Origin: Metabacillus sediminilitoris
GTDB lineage: Bacteria > Bacillota > Bacilli > Bacillales > Bacillaceae
Direction: 5' to 3'
Length of the DNA: 64,000 nt
NCBI RefSeq assembly: GCF_009720625.1
Contig: NZ_CP046266.1
Coordinates: forward strand, 2,613,501 to 2,677,500
Positions 9,923-17,721 of this stretch are shown in pieces. The notes under the pieces are model-generated. The model was given only the letters and a program-made list of their open reading frames with translations, did no database searches and had not been told where the DNA came from. Every line of letters starts with the position of its first letter. Positions within the stretch are counted from its first letter, which is position 1. The position numbers were made by a program, and so were the translations under genes.

Positions 9923-9957
9923 AAGCATCTGCCTTTCTTAGGCAGATGCTTGCATTA
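9923..9957. terminator. Bidirectional terminator between tcuA and a LysR gene
   Basis: Perfect 11-bp stem AAGCATCTGCC (9923-9933) and GGCAGATGCTT (9941-9951) with T-rich sequence on the right and A-rich sequence on the left. It can serve both converging genes. Confidence 0.85.
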
Positions 9958-10845
9958 TTTTTGTGTAAATTCATTTTCCATAAACTCTACAAATGTTTTT
10001 ACAATGTTTAATTGTAATGAATCTTTGTGATACAACATCCATGTCTTCCGGACAACGGGTTTTCCGTCAAGGCTTGAAATATCTGTTTTATATATATCAT
10101 CTACATCATTTAAAATCATGCTTGGCAGGATCGCATAGCCTAATCCACTTGCAACCATTTTTTTACACGTATCTGCTTTATCAACTTCTATGCTGACAAG
10201 CGGCGGCTGGGTGAAATGCTCATGCCACCAATTATCGATGGTATTTTTCAATAATGGGTCAGTATGATATTCAATTCTCGGTAAATGTGGGAGGTTATGT
10301 ATATCTATTTTTTCCTTAGACGCGATGCAAATGGTCTCTTTAAATAATAAATGTTTTTGATCATTCCAACTGAAATCACCCTTAACAATGCCAATATGAA
10401 CATCTTGATTGTAAATTAAATGGGCAATATTGCTGCTGAAGCCTGTTGTTACCTTGAATTCAATATTTGGATATTGTTCTTTGAATAGTTTCAATAGGTT
10501 TGGAAGCAAGTAATCAGTAAAAAAGGTAGAGACACCTAATCTTAATGTTCCTGTGACCTTATCCTCCATATTCAGGACATTTTCCTTCATTTTTTGTATT
10601 GTTAATAGCATTTCGTGTGCACTTTTTGCTAAATACTCTCCTTGTGGTGTAAACTGGACTCCGCGTCTGCCCCTATTCACAATTTTTACGCCGAATTCCT
10701 TTTCTAACAGCTGTATGCGGTTCGTCAAAGCTGGTTGAGAAATATACAATTGCTGTGCGGTCTTTGTAATGTTTTTTTCTTTATAGAGGGTTTGCAGCAC
10801 TATCAAATCGCGTTCATCCAATCGGCTCGCCACCATTTCTTCCAT
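9955..10845 (-). CDS. LysR-family transcriptional regulator (tricarboxylate locus, copy 1)
   Basis: About 296 residues with an N-terminal LysR helix-turn-helix (KNITKTAQQLYISQPALTNR) and a periplasmic-binding-like effector domain with typical LRLGVSTFF. The frame opens with TTG at 10848, then ATG at 10845 and at 10836; no site has an ideal ribosome binding sequence, so the start is uncertain by a few codons. It is clearly paralogous to the LysR protein at 14361-15227: both have a WWH-x4-QPP/EPP segment followed by TCKxMV. It is transcribed divergently from the AbrB-family membrane protein gene and convergently with tcuA. The likely role is sensing a tricarboxylate, by context only. Confidence 0.9.
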   Translation of the reverse strand: MEEMVASRLDERDLIVLQTLYKEKNITKTAQQLYISQPALTNRIQLLEKEFGVKIVNRGRRGVQFTPQGEYLAKSAHEMLLTIQKMKENVLNMEDKVTGTLRLGVSTFFTDYLLPNLLKLFKEQYPNIEFKVTTGFSSNIAHLIYNQDVHIGIVKGDFSWNDQKHLLFKETICIASKEKIDIHNLPHLPRIEYHTDPLLKNTIDNWWHEHFTQPPLVSIEVDKADTCKKMVASGLGYAILPSMILNDVDDIYKTDISSLDGKPVVRKTWMLYHKDSLQLNIVKTFVEFMENEFTQK

Positions 10846-10860
10846 CAAGATTTTTTATGG

Positions 10861-10890
10861 ATAATCATAATAAAATGATATTTTAATTAT
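10861..10890. promoter_or_regulatory. Candidate LysR operator between divergent genes
   Basis: An imperfect AT-rich dyad whose outer arms are ATAAT and ATTAT lies 15 bp before the LysR gene, in the divergent promoter region shared with the gene at 10968. LysR proteins usually bind such sites in their own divergent promoter. The match is not specific, so confidence is low. Confidence 0.35.
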
Positions 10891-10967
10891 CTCTAAAATT
10901 ATACTATAGTTAATTTAACAAGCAAAGGTTACAAATAACTTCACATAAATAGAAAGAAGGATTCTAT

Positions 10968-12104
10968 ATGAAAAAAAATCCACAATTTTTCCAATTTGTT
11001 TGGTTTGTCATCTTAAGCGGAGCAGGCGGATTTTTTCTCTCTTTAACACATCTCCCGATTGGATGGATGATTGGCACACTCCTTACGGCAGCTTTTCTCT
11101 CTATTCTTCGTCCAGCGTTTTTGCATGTACCTCATACCCAAAAAGGAATTCCAAAATATTGGTTATACATCGGACAGTGTATTTTAGGAATTGAATTAGG
11201 ACAGAAAGTAAATACTTCCGTTCTCTACATTTTTAAAGAAAATTGGTCAACAATTTTAATCATGCTTCTTTTATCGATCATTTTTTCTTTACTTTCGGGT
11301 CTTGTTTTATGGAAATACAGTAAGTTGGATATGTTAACAAGCTTTTTTGCTACTGCACCAGGCGGGCTGTCTTCTATACCTGGTATTGCTGAAGAAGTTG
11401 GCGCAAATACAGGTGTTGTTAGTATCATTCAGGCAATGCGTGTTTTTTTGGTGATCATCACGATCCCTGTTATCATTTCTTTTTTGTTCGGTCATTCTGC
11501 GGTTCATGCAAATAACAATACGGTACCTCCACAAATAACAACATTTGAAGTGGAACAGCTTGCTGTCACCATTTTATTTGTATTGGTAGCATGGATTGGC
11601 TATCATCTAGGGAAATTATTGAAGTTTCCGGCTCCATGGTTAATTGGAGGGATGATTACTATTGCGGCGGTCAAATCTTACGGTTCTGTACTGATCGGAT
11701 TTGATCTTGTCGCTTGGTGGCCTCAAAGTCTTATCATCTTATCGCAAATTTTCATTGGCGCAAGTATTGGATCGCGTTTTACGAAAACGATGTTTGTAGG
11801 ATTAAATAGAACGTTGTTCATTTCATTCTTAAGTACCATCGGCTTAATTGTATCTGTGTTTATCTGCGCATACTTTGTATCCATTTTTACAGAAATACCG
11901 TTCCTGACGGCAGGTTTAGCTTTTGCACCGGGGGGAATTGCAGAGATGACGACGACTGCTCTTGTTCTTAATGGTGATGCTACATTTGTCGTAGCTGTAC
12001 AAGTGCTCAGGGTCGTGACGGTCTGCATAACGCTTCCTCCCTTTTTTCGATTTTTAAAATATTTGGAGGTCAAAAAGAAAACTCATTCTCATCTATCCGT
12101 ATAG
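10968..12104 (+). CDS. AbrB-family integral membrane protein (duplicated membrane domain)
   Basis: A 378-residue, strongly hydrophobic protein with about ten membrane segments in two related halves. Both halves contain a PGG motif (TAPGGLSSIPGIAEE near residue 130 and FAPGGIAEMTTTA near 325), typical of the AbrB/ammonia-monooxygenase-regulator membrane family. The family name is historical and has no relation to the DNA-binding AbrB. Function is unknown; several members sit beside tricarboxylate catabolism genes and could be carriers. AGAAGGATTC precedes the ATG. It is divergent from a LysR gene that may control it and lies 64 bp from the likely start of yyaC. Confidence 0.8.
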   Translation: MKKNPQFFQFVWFVILSGAGGFFLSLTHLPIGWMIGTLLTAAFLSILRPAFLHVPHTQKGIPKYWLYIGQCILGIELGQKVNTSVLYIFKENWSTILIMLLLSIIFSLLSGLVLWKYSKLDMLTSFFATAPGGLSSIPGIAEEVGANTGVVSIIQAMRVFLVIITIPVIISFLFGHSAVHANNNTVPPQITTFEVEQLAVTILFVLVAWIGYHLGKLLKFPAPWLIGGMITIAAVKSYGSVLIGFDLVAWWPQSLIILSQIFIGASIGSRFTKTMFVGLNRTLFISFLSTIGLIVSVFICAYFVSIFTEIPFLTAGLAFAPGGIAEMTTTALVLNGDATFVVAVQVLRVVTVCITLPPFFRFLKYLEVKKKTHSHLSV

Positions 12105-12168
12105 GATTTACGTTATAATGGATATTAATATCTTTATTAGTTGTATATCGGAATTTAATGTAAGGGTG

Positions 12169-12765
12169 ATGGTCGTGTGTCCTTTTTATTATGAAAAAGA
12201 AAAAAAGAATGAAGAATCTATTTCCTATTATGTGAATTCAAATGGGGAAACAGAAGAAAGAGATACTGAAATTTTAGCTCGAAAAATTAAAGAAATCATT
12301 TGTCAAACACCACATGAGGACAACGATATTGTCATTTTATGTATAGGCTCTGATCGCTATGTTGGCGATTCATTAGGTCCTTTAGTGGGGACAATGCTGA
12401 AAGAAAGCCGCGTTCCCTTTCGTGTATATGGCACATTAGAAGAACCCGTCCACGCATTTAACTTAAAAGGAATATTGAAGGAGATCAATAAACAATTTAA
12501 AAAACCGCTTATTTTTAGTATTGATGCCTCTATTGGTGATAAAGATCAAGTCGGTTATGTCCGGTTTAAAGAGGGACCTTTAACACCTGGGAAAGCACTT
12601 GAAAAGATGCTCCCAGAGGTTGGTGATTATCATTTCGTTGGGATTGTAAACTATTTAGATCCTTTGCCAACTTCTCAATTTTTAAATGATACTAGATTGT
12701 ATACAGTCATGAACCTTGCAAAAACAATTGTAAAGGTCATAACGAAAATGAAGGCGATTGACTAA
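12169..12765 (+). CDS. yyaC: YyaC-type sporulation protein (DUF1256)
   Basis: Encodes about 198 residues. The DUF1256 core starts with IGSDRYVGDSLGPLVG and continues through FSIDASIGD, GPLTPGKALEKMLP and VGIVNYLD; this fold resembles hydrogenase maturation proteases and the germination protease. YyaC is a conserved spore-former protein. The frame opens upstream at ATG 12118 without a ribosome binding site; TAAGGG at 12161-12166 fits ATG 12169 or GTG 12175 better, so the start is uncertain. It is followed by a strong bidirectional terminator. Its location among tricarboxylate genes looks incidental. Confidence 0.85.
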   Translation: MVVCPFYYEKEKKNEESISYYVNSNGETEERDTEILARKIKEIICQTPHEDNDIVILCIGSDRYVGDSLGPLVGTMLKESRVPFRVYGTLEEPVHAFNLKGILKEINKQFKKPLIFSIDASIGDKDQVGYVRFKEGPLTPGKALEKMLPEVGDYHFVGIVNYLDPLPTSQFLNDTRLYTVMNLAKTIVKVITKMKAID

Positions 12766-12784
12766 AATTTATTTTTAAAAGATG

Positions 12785-12826
12785 AGCCCTCTCAATTCAG
12801 TTTTTTAATGAATTTGAGAGGGCTTA
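12785..12826. terminator. Bidirectional terminator between yyaC and the CitMHS transporter gene
   Basis: Perfect 11-bp stem AGCCCTCTCAA (12785-12795) and TTGAGAGGGCT (12814-12824), A-rich on the left and followed by TAAGTTT. Confidence 0.8.
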
Positions 12827-12846
12827 AGTTTACGTTTGAGATAAAA

Positions 12847-14157
12847 TTAGCTTATCGCACTGGTTAAAAAAGCAACAGCAATGATGACTAATGAACAAAG
12901 CAGTGTCCATTTAAACGCATAACGTTGAAATTCACCAAGATCTGTTTTAACCATTCCTACTAATAATAGAGTAGATGCAACAAGTGGACTTAGGAAATGT
13001 ACTGGCTGCCCTAATACAGATGCTCTCGCAATTTCTAAAGGACTTACTCCATAAGTCGCTCCTGCATCAGCTAGAATCGGTAAAACTCCAAAGTAATAAG
13101 CATCGTTGGATAAAACAAAAGTAAATGGCATGCTCGTTAACGCAACGACAAGAGGGAAGAAGGAACCAACTGATTCTGGAATGATAGATACTAACGCATT
13201 TGAAATGGCGTCTACCATCTTTGTGCCAGAAAAAATTCCTGAAAAGATACCAGCAGCAAATACTAAGATCGTCACAGTTAATGCATTACCTGCATGTGAT
13301 AGGATTCTTTCCTTTTGCTCTTCTAAATTCGGATAGTTAATCATGGCAGCGATTACAAATCCGATTAGAAATAAAATTGGAGGAGAGATGACTCCCATTA
13401 CTAAAACGACCATAATTGCCAGTGTTAAAATGAAGTTCACCCATCTCAATTTAGGACGTTTAATATCATCTTGAAGGGCAAAGGTAGCTGCTGCTTCACT
13501 TAGTTCTAATGATTGTTGAGGAATCTCGCCCACTTCAATCACACCAATTCTTGCTCTTTCTTTTTTACCAAGAACAAATGCGATAAATAAAATACAAGCA
13601 ATACCAGAGAACATTGTCGGCAAAAGCGGGAGGAAAAATTCATTCGCATCAAGACCTAAAGAGGCAATGGCTCTCGTAGCCGGCCCTCCCCAAGGAGTCA
13701 TCCCGCTCATGATACTGACAGAAAGTAAAGAGATTGTTGCAAGTATAAGCGGGTTCATCCCGATTCGAAGATAAAGTGCCAACATAGCGGAAATCGTAAT
13801 CATATGTGTTGTTGTACCATCACCATCTAATGCTACTGTCATCGCTATGATCGCCGTGCCAATTGCGATTTTAACAGGATCTCCTTTCACAAATTTCATC
13901 ATTTTGTTGATTAGCGGATCAAATAAGCCTGCATCGATTAAAATCCCAAAAAACAAGATAGCAAACAATAATAATGCCGCTGATGGAGCAACTTCTTTTA
14001 ATCCATCCAGCATCATCCCCCCGAGCTTAAGGCCAAACCCGCCAATGACTGCAAAAATAATAGGCACAATGACAAGAGCTGTAACAGGAGATAATTTTTT
14101 TGCCATAATCAAATAAGTAAAAACAACAACCATCGAAATTCCTAAAAAAGTAAGTAT
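12847..14157 (-). CDS. CitMHS-family citrate-type proton symporter
   Basis: About 436 residues with some twelve membrane segments. The family signature [13 protein letters not shown] and the later [13 protein letters not shown] segment identify a CitMHS transporter, which imports metal-citrate or related tricarboxylates with protons. The start is odd. A textbook site AGGGAGGGG lies eight bases before an ATA codon at 14157, exactly where family members as I remember them begin (ILTFLG against MLxxLG). The frame continues upstream to a TTG at 14190, which lacks a site and overlaps a cre match; the next ATG, at 14133, also lacks one. In this locus it would bring in tricarballylate, aconitate or citrate for tcuA and the PrpF protein. 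A LysR gene lies just upstream in the same orientation. Confidence 0.9.
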   Translation of the reverse strand: MLTFLGISMVVVFTYLIMAKKLSPVTALVIVPIIFAVIGGFGLKLGGMMLDGLKEVAPSAALLLFAILFFGILIDAGLFDPLINKMMKFVKGDPVKIAIGTAIIAMTVALDGDGTTTHMITISAMLALYLRIGMNPLILATISLLSVSIMSGMTPWGGPATRAIASLGLDANEFFLPLLPTMFSGIACILFIAFVLGKKERARIGVIEVGEIPQQSLELSEAAATFALQDDIKRPKLRWVNFILTLAIMVVLVMGVISPPILFLIGFVIAAMINYPNLEEQKERILSHAGNALTVTILVFAAGIFSGIFSGTKMVDAISNALVSIIPESVGSFFPLVVALTSMPFTFVLSNDAYYFGVLPILADAGATYGVSPLEIARASVLGQPVHFLSPLVASTLLLVGMVKTDLGEFQRYAFKWTLLCSLVIIAVAFLTSAIS

Positions 14158-14175
14158 ATGAATCCCCTCCCTAAA

Positions 14176-14189
14176 AGTAATCGCTTTCA
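14176..14189 (-). promoter_or_regulatory. Candidate cre (CcpA) site before the CitMHS gene
   Basis: On the minus strand TGAAAGCGATTACT matches the cre consensus at 13 of 14 positions and sits immediately before the ribosome binding site, where CcpA would act as a roadblock. Confidence 0.55.
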
Positions 14190-14360
14190 ATTGAAAAATT
14201 TGAAACTATTAAATTTATTTTCACCAAGCTAATTAAGAATATTCCGTGTTTTTAGAATAAAACAGGTTTATAAATAAGTAAAATATATAATTTTTAATAA
14301 TTTTCTAAAAAAAAACTTATAATCTAAAAATAGAAAAGAGGAATTTTTTATCATTCCTCT

Positions 14361-15227
14361 TTAAAGATCTGTATTTTCATTGATAAAATCTATGAAATGA
14401 TTTACTGTGGATAGCTTCAACGAGTCTTCATTGTACATTAACCATGTATATCGATAGACTGGTTCACCATCTTTATAGGATAACTCGTAAATTTGCAAAT
14501 TATCTGAAGGCTGCAGGCAAATTTGGGGGACGATGGCAATACCTAAATCATTTTTGACCATCTCTTTACATGTTTCTAGTCGGTCTGTTTCCATCATAAT
14601 AAATGGAGGCTCATTGAATTTGTCGTGCCACCAGTCATTAATAAGTGCTTTTAAAGAACTATCTGTTTTGTAATTAATAAATGGGAGTTTAGGTAAATTC
14701 ATCATTTCGATTTCCTTTTTAGAGATCAAACAAAGCTTTTCTTTATGTAATAATGCTTTTTTTCCATACCATTCGTAATTTCCACGTACTATGCCTAATT
14801 GCACGGTAGCCGAATTTAGAAGGTTTAAAATATCTGTACTCCAGCCTGTATTGATATTAAATTGGACATTCGGAAATTTCGTTGAAAATTGTTTTAAGAT
14901 CTTTGGTAATTTATATTGCGCAAAGTTACTTGAAACTCCTATTCTTAATGTTCCCCTTACTTCATTTTGTAAATTGATCATATTGTCTTTCGTGATTTGT
15001 AATTTTTTGATCATTTCTTCCGAATACGCTACTAAATGCAGGCCTTCAGTCGTAAACTCAATACCCCCTTTGATTTTAAAAAATAATCTCGTGCCAAATT
15101 CCTGTTCTAAATTTTTAAGTCGATAGGTTAACGCTGGCTGTGAAATGTATAAACGTTCTGAAGCACGGCTAATATTCTTCTCTTGAAATAAAATACGGAT
15201 TGCATTCCAGTCTTTTTCATCCATCAT
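14361..15227 (-). CDS. LysR-family transcriptional regulator (tricarboxylate locus, copy 2)
   Basis: About 288 residues; LysR helix-turn-helix KNISRASERLYISQPALTYR and an effector-binding domain opening LRIGVSSNF. The frame begins with TTG at 15239, but GGGGATGAGT placed before ATG 15227 makes that start more likely. It is a paralogue of the regulator at 9955-10845, sharing the WWH-x4-EPP and TCKEMV region of the effector domain, so the two probably sense related carboxylates. It is divergent from the PrpF-family gene, with a palindrome between them, and lies upstream of the CitMHS gene in the same direction. Confidence 0.9.
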   Translation of the reverse strand: MMDEKDWNAIRILFQEKNISRASERLYISQPALTYRLKNLEQEFGTRLFFKIKGGIEFTTEGLHLVAYSEEMIKKLQITKDNMINLQNEVRGTLRIGVSSNFAQYKLPKILKQFSTKFPNVQFNINTGWSTDILNLLNSATVQLGIVRGNYEWYGKKALLHKEKLCLISKKEIEMMNLPKLPFINYKTDSSLKALINDWWHDKFNEPPFIMMETDRLETCKEMVKNDLGIAIVPQICLQPSDNLQIYELSYKDGEPVYRYTWLMYNEDSLKLSTVNHFIDFINENTDL

Positions 15228-15319
15228 ACTCATCCCCAATTAATCTAGATTATAAGTTTTTTTTTCTATTTCTCTAACAAAATATCTATTTTACTTATGA
15301 TATAACATAGCATACTATA

Positions 15320-15348
15320 TTTTCAAAAGCACCGGTACTTTTTGAAAA
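15320..15348. promoter_or_regulatory. Palindrome between the LysR gene and the PrpF-family gene
   Basis: Arms TTTTCAAAAG and CTTTTTGAAAA flank a central ACCGGT, itself a palindrome. The site lies 25 bp before the PrpF-family start in the divergent promoter region. It is a candidate LysR operator; an RNA hairpin in the leader is the alternative. Confidence 0.45.
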
Positions 15349-15373
15349 CTGAATCAGAAAAGGGGTTATTTAG

Positions 15374-16501
15374 ATGAGAGTACCTGTTGTTGTTATGCGT
15401 GGAGGGACTAGTAAAGGGGTGTTTCTTCATTTTGAAGATATGCCTGCTAATCGTTTGCTTTGGGATGAATTTATTTTGGATATTATGGGAAGTCCAGATA
15501 GCAGACAAATTGATGGTCTTGGCGGCGCAAATTCGTTAACGAGTAAAGTAGCGATTATTAAAAAGTCAGATCTAGCGGAGATTGATATTGAATACACATT
15601 CGCCCAGGTAAGTATTGAAAATCAATTAGTGGACTTCAAAGGAAACTGTGGAAATATCTCGTCTGCGGTGGGTCCTTATGCGATTGAACAAGGCCTTGTG
15701 CCGGCAATTGAGCCTATTACCACCGTGAGAATTTTTAATACAAATACGCAAAAGGTGATTATTGCAGAGGTAGAAGTGGAAAATGGCCGAGTCAAAACGG
15801 ATGGGATGTATTCAATCCCTGGAGTGCCGGGAACAGGATCGCCTATTTATCTATCATTTACGAATGCAGAAGGTGCCGTTACAGGAAAGCTGTTTCCAAC
15901 AGGAAACTCTATTGATGTTATTGAAACATCTAAAGGTTCTATTGAGGTATCTATAATCGATGTTGCGAATCCACTCGTTTTTGTTCATGCACAACAGGTT
16001 GGCCTTAAAGGGACTGAACTGCCTTATGAATTTACAGCTGAAAAACTAATAGAACTCGAAGAAATTAGATCGATTGCGGCTGAACTATGTCAATTCTCTT
16101 CTAAAGAGGATGCAACAAAAAGATCACCTGCTGTACCTAAATTGACTGTTATTGCTCCTCCTATGGATTACATAGATGTAACAGGAGTGGAGAGAAAAGC
16201 TGAAGATATGGACTGTACAATAAGAATGATGTCCATGCAAAAACCACATCAAGCACTTGCGATAACAGGTGCGATCTGTACAACTGCAGGTGCATTTTTA
16301 AAAGATACAATCGTATCAGATATTTTGAATGTGAATCAAGAAGTGATTCGATTAGCACATCCAGCAGGAATCATGGAAACAAAGGTTGATTTAATCGCTG
16401 GCAATATGACGGCGATTAAGGTTGTACGTACTGCGCGGATGATTTTGGAAGGATTTGTCTATACAAAGAAAAATTATCATATTGCCTCTAAATTAGCTTG
16501 A
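15374..16501 (+). CDS. PrpF-family isomerase (aconitate/methylaconitate isomerase type)
   Basis: A 375-residue protein with the PrpF opening VPVVVMRGGTSKGVF and the later DGLGGANSLTSKVAII and GNCGNISSAVGPYA segments; the fold is that of diaminopimelate epimerase, with Cys in GNCGN as a likely catalytic base. PrpF proteins shift double bonds in 2-methylaconitate, aconitate or oxalomesaconate. Beside tcuA and a citrate-type transporter the best guess is cis/trans-aconitate isomerisation, feeding aconitase. AAAGGGG precedes the ATG. It is divergent from a LysR gene. The substrate is inferred from context only, and 4-oxalomesaconate tautomerase or methylitaconate isomerase remain possible. Confidence 0.85.
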   Translation: MRVPVVVMRGGTSKGVFLHFEDMPANRLLWDEFILDIMGSPDSRQIDGLGGANSLTSKVAIIKKSDLAEIDIEYTFAQVSIENQLVDFKGNCGNISSAVGPYAIEQGLVPAIEPITTVRIFNTNTQKVIIAEVEVENGRVKTDGMYSIPGVPGTGSPIYLSFTNAEGAVTGKLFPTGNSIDVIETSKGSIEVSIIDVANPLVFVHAQQVGLKGTELPYEFTAEKLIELEEIRSIAAELCQFSSKEDATKRSPAVPKLTVIAPPMDYIDVTGVERKAEDMDCTIRMMSMQKPHQALAITGAICTTAGAFLKDTIVSDILNVNQEVIRLAHPAGIMETKVDLIAGNMTAIKVVRTARMILEGFVYTKKNYHIASKLA

Positions 16502-16582
16502 ATGATAAACTACTAAAGTGCAAATTTTAAGCATCTCTTTTCAGGAGAATAACATTAAGAAAAACATTGGAGGAACTAGTTC

Positions 16583-16729
16583 GTGTGGGTAATAACTCTC
16601 TATTTAAATAAAACGATAAAAATTTTTGAATTCCAAACAGAAAAAGAGGCAAGGGAAGCATTTAAAAACATGAAAGGTGATAAGTATCTATCTGAAATCG
16701 TGTATTTTAATGATCCTTGTTTTACTTAA
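16583..16729 (+). CDS. Small conserved-looking protein, 48 residues
   Basis: A GTG start at 16583 is preceded by TTGGAGGAAC at good distance, and the frame is open to TAA at 16727-16729. The product begins WVITLYLNKTIKIFEFQ and continues with a charged helix (EKEAREAFKNMKGDKYLSE) and VYFND near the end. I recall similar short proteins in other Bacillus genomes, always without function. It lies 80 bp after the PrpF-family gene and could be co-transcribed. Confidence 0.7.
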   Translation: MWVITLYLNKTIKIFEFQTEKEAREAFKNMKGDKYLSEIVYFNDPCFT

Positions 16730-16798
16730 TTATAATGCTCTTTTCTAAAAGATTGTTATTTAATAAATAGGTTTTGTGCAAGTAAACATTGATAAGTT

Positions 16799-16990
16799 GC
16801 TTGGAACGGATATGCGATACTTCTGCTTAGAGCAGCGGAAAAGATGAAACACAACATAATTTACCGAGGATCAAAGCTACGATGCGTTCGCACTCCTGTG
16901 CAAGTTGTAGCTGATTATTAAGAGGGTGGAGAATGGTTTCATTATGGAGCAATGATGGAATGGAAGAACTCTTTCAATACATCAAAATAA
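16799..16990 (+). pseudogene. Possible decayed coding remnant with one internal stop
   Basis: One frame reads for 63 codons with a single TAA at 16919-16921. It gives protein-like text before the stop (RAAEKMKHNIIYRGSKLRC) and after it (GGEWFHYGAMMEWKNSF). There is no credible start and I do not recognise a family. The rest of the 16730-17040 gap holds nothing else I can identify. Confidence 0.25.
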
Positions 16991-17040
16991 TAAAAAAGTA
17001 GATTTTTCAGGTGAGGTCGTAAAAAATCATGCAAGGAGAA

Positions 17041-17074
17041 TAGCCTGAGATTTAATATAGATAGACTCAGGCTA
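17041..17074 (-). terminator. Hairpin after the CuA lipoprotein gene
   Basis: Perfect 9-bp stem TAGCCTGAG (17041-17049) and CTCAGGCTA (17066-17074) about 35 bp past the stop of the minus-strand gene. The T run is weak. Confidence 0.55.
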
Positions 17075-17109
17075 AATTCATATAAATGTTTACAACACCT
17101 TTTTGGTAA

Positions 17110-17550
17110 TTACGTCACAATTAATTTCCCAACCATTATGTCATGCCCAACTCCACATAGTAGAGAACAGAAATATTCAAACTCTCCAGCTTCTGTAACC
17201 ACAAATTCAATCGTATCTCCACCTTTTACATCTACATCAAATTCATCAATGGCAATACCATGTCCACCGATTTCATTTACTAGAGTTAATTTCACTGTGT
17301 CCCCTACATTTGCTTTGATTTCTTTGACATCAAATTCAAAGTTTATGGCTGAAATTGATACTTCTACTACATTTCCGGTAGGCTTTACCTCATCTTTGTT
17401 TTCTGGTTTTGTTTTAGTGGAATCCGTATCCTCTTCAGTATGATCTTTTTGATCAACAGGTTCTGTTGTTGATAATTCTTCAGAACCGCAACCAGCTAAT
17501 AATAGCAAAAATAATGCAAAAAAGAAAAAAACAAAAACCTTAACTTTCAT
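17110..17550 (-). CDS. CuA-type cupredoxin lipoprotein (cytochrome oxidase subunit II-like soluble domain)
   Basis: A 146-residue lipoprotein with a lipobox LLAGC, a Glu/Asp/Lys-rich linker (about 22-60) and a C-terminal cupredoxin domain. The complete CuA ligand set is visible: His97, then Cys128, Cys132, His136 and Met139 in CSLLCGVGHDIM, as in cytochrome c oxidase subunit II. No membrane anchor other than the lipid is present, so this is a free-standing electron carrier on the outer face of the membrane. I chose ATG 17550, preceded by AAAGGGG; the frame extends to 17589 without a site. It is divergent from a PQQ-dehydrogenase lipoprotein, which suggests that it accepts electrons from that enzyme. 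Nitrous-oxide-reductase-like roles are less likely because the protein is so short. Confidence 0.85.
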   Translation of the reverse strand: MKVKVFVFFFFALFLLLLAGCGSEELSTTEPVDQKDHTEEDTDSTKTKPENKDEVKPTGNVVEVSISAINFEFDVKEIKANVGDTVKLTLVNEIGGHGIAIDEFDVDVKGGDTIEFVVTEAGEFEYFCSLLCGVGHDIMVGKLIVT

Positions 17551-17721
17551 GTTGTTGAATCCCCTTTCGTTATTCTTTATACATAACACATCATATTGAC
17601 TATTTTGAGTATTATTCAGAAAATTTAAATATATTTCACAAAGTTAACAAAAGCAGGGATATTTTCATGTTTGAAAACGTATTCATTTATTGATTGTATA
17701 AAAGATATAGGGGGGATACTT

